Of a stretch of 8,006 nt of DNA, positions 7,847 to 8,006 are shown piece after piece. A program made the position numbers and the translations under genes. Source of the DNA: Actinomycetota bacterium (lineage in GTDB: Bacteria > Actinomycetota > Actinomycetes > Nanopelagicales > Nanopelagicaceae); contig CANHRF010000044.1 of the NCBI GenBank assembly GCA_947463335.1, positions 1 through 8,006 on the forward strand, read 5' to 3'. The notes beneath the pieces were generated by a model. That model was not told where the DNA came from. It did no database searches and worked only from the letters and a program-made list of their open reading frames with translations. Position 1 is the first letter of the stretch. Every line of letters begins with the position of its first letter.

Positions 7847-8006
7847 ACAGAACGAAAGTAATTCACTGCAACCGCACGAATCAAAAGATGTAGATATCAC
7901 TGCCATTGCATATGAAAAGGTAGACCAACCTGGCGCGAAGAGCTTCTTCGCGCAATTGCAGGGCTTCTGGGTCACCTTCGTGACTATGTTTAAAAAGCCG
8001 AACACA
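7839..8006 (+). CDS. nuoI: NADH-quinone oxidoreductase subunit I (NuoI), 5' part
   Basis: NuoI is the 8Fe ferredoxin-type subunit that passes electrons from NuoG to NuoB through clusters N6a and N6b. Only 56 codons are present, ending exactly at the window edge; both CxxCxxCxxxCP motifs would lie beyond it. The visible translation begins (M)[14 protein letters not shown], a polar leader of about 33 residues, and runs into [21 protein letters not shown], which resembles the amphipathic GFGVTFxTMFKK helix that opens actinobacterial NuoI. The GTG start has a strong AAGGAGG 5 bases upstream and overlaps the nuoH stop by 8 bases. No ATG in this frame precedes codon 50, which is already inside the conserved helix, so the GTG is well supported. 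Identity rests on this helix and on gene order (H then I). Confidence 0.93.
   Translation, partial: MAEQNESNSLQPHESKDVDITAIAYEKVDQPGAKSFFAQLQGFWVTFVTMFKKPNT
7933..7953 (+). repeat. Perfect 9-bp inverted repeat (hairpin) early in nuoI
   Basis: GCGCGAAGA at 7933-7941 pairs exactly with TCTTCGCGC at 7945-7953 around a 3-base loop GCT. The stem is GC-rich at its base and begins 94 bases after the first base of the nuoI start codon. No T-run follows, so it is not an intrinsic terminator. It could be a local RNA structure or chance. Confidence 0.6.

Noticed and set aside
7546..7884. 112-codon minus-strand frame spanning the nuoH end and nuoI start
   Set aside because: It crosses a junction where both plus-strand genes are well supported, and its translation has no recognisable domain.
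1..8006. Hidden novel system (defence, mobile, CRISPR or regulatory RNA locus)
   Set aside because: Every base is accounted for by eight colinear nuo genes with intact motifs, and there is no intergenic space or repeat array. Nothing supports an additional system.

Overview
The window is one uninterrupted plus-strand stretch of a respiratory complex I operon (proton-pumping NADH:quinone oxidoreductase, nuo). In order it holds the end of nuoB (cut by the left edge), complete nuoC, nuoD, nuoE, nuoF, nuoG and nuoH, and the start of nuoI (cut by the right edge). Practically every base is coding. No gap lies between genes, and I see no RNA gene, mobile element, CRISPR array, promoter or terminator. 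No gene is convincing on the minus strand.

The organism looks like a low-GC actinobacterium. Several protein features match what I remember of actinobacterial complex I: the Gly-rich N-terminal extension of NuoC, the roughly 40-residue leader of NuoD before its [11 protein letters not shown] motif, the C-terminal extension of NuoE, and the long NuoH tail. GC content is far below that of Streptomyces or Mycobacterium (about 45% in the first 240 bases). Tight packing, overlapping genes and mid-40s GC suggest a streamlined freshwater lineage of the acI / Nanopelagicales type. That placement is inference from style, not a database result.

Layout: nuoB 1-357, nuoC 358-993, nuoD 990-2330, nuoE 2330-2956, nuoF 2956-4236, nuoG 4236-6605, nuoH 6602-7846, nuoI 7839-8006. 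The junctions are abutting (B/C), 4-base overlap (C/D), three 1-base TAATG overlaps (D/E, E/F, F/G), 4-base ATGA overlap (G/H) and 8-base overlap (H/I). nuoD and nuoI start with GTG.

Together these genes encode the electron-transfer arm plus the first membrane subunit. NuoF binds NADH and FMN and carries cluster N3; NuoE carries the off-path 2Fe-2S cluster N1a; NuoG carries N1b, N4, N5 and the isolated N7. NuoI (N6a/N6b) and NuoB (N2) pass electrons to quinone in a pocket formed by NuoB, NuoD and NuoH, and NuoC braces NuoD. All cluster ligands and quinone-site residues that fall inside the window are present, so the enzyme looks functional. nuoA would be expected to the left and nuoJ-N to the right, outside the window.

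I looked for a hidden or novel system and did not find one. The second-look items are modest: perfect hairpins inside nuoG and nuoI, lineage-specific terminal extensions, retention of N7, and C-terminal codons that double as ribosome binding sites for the next gene.
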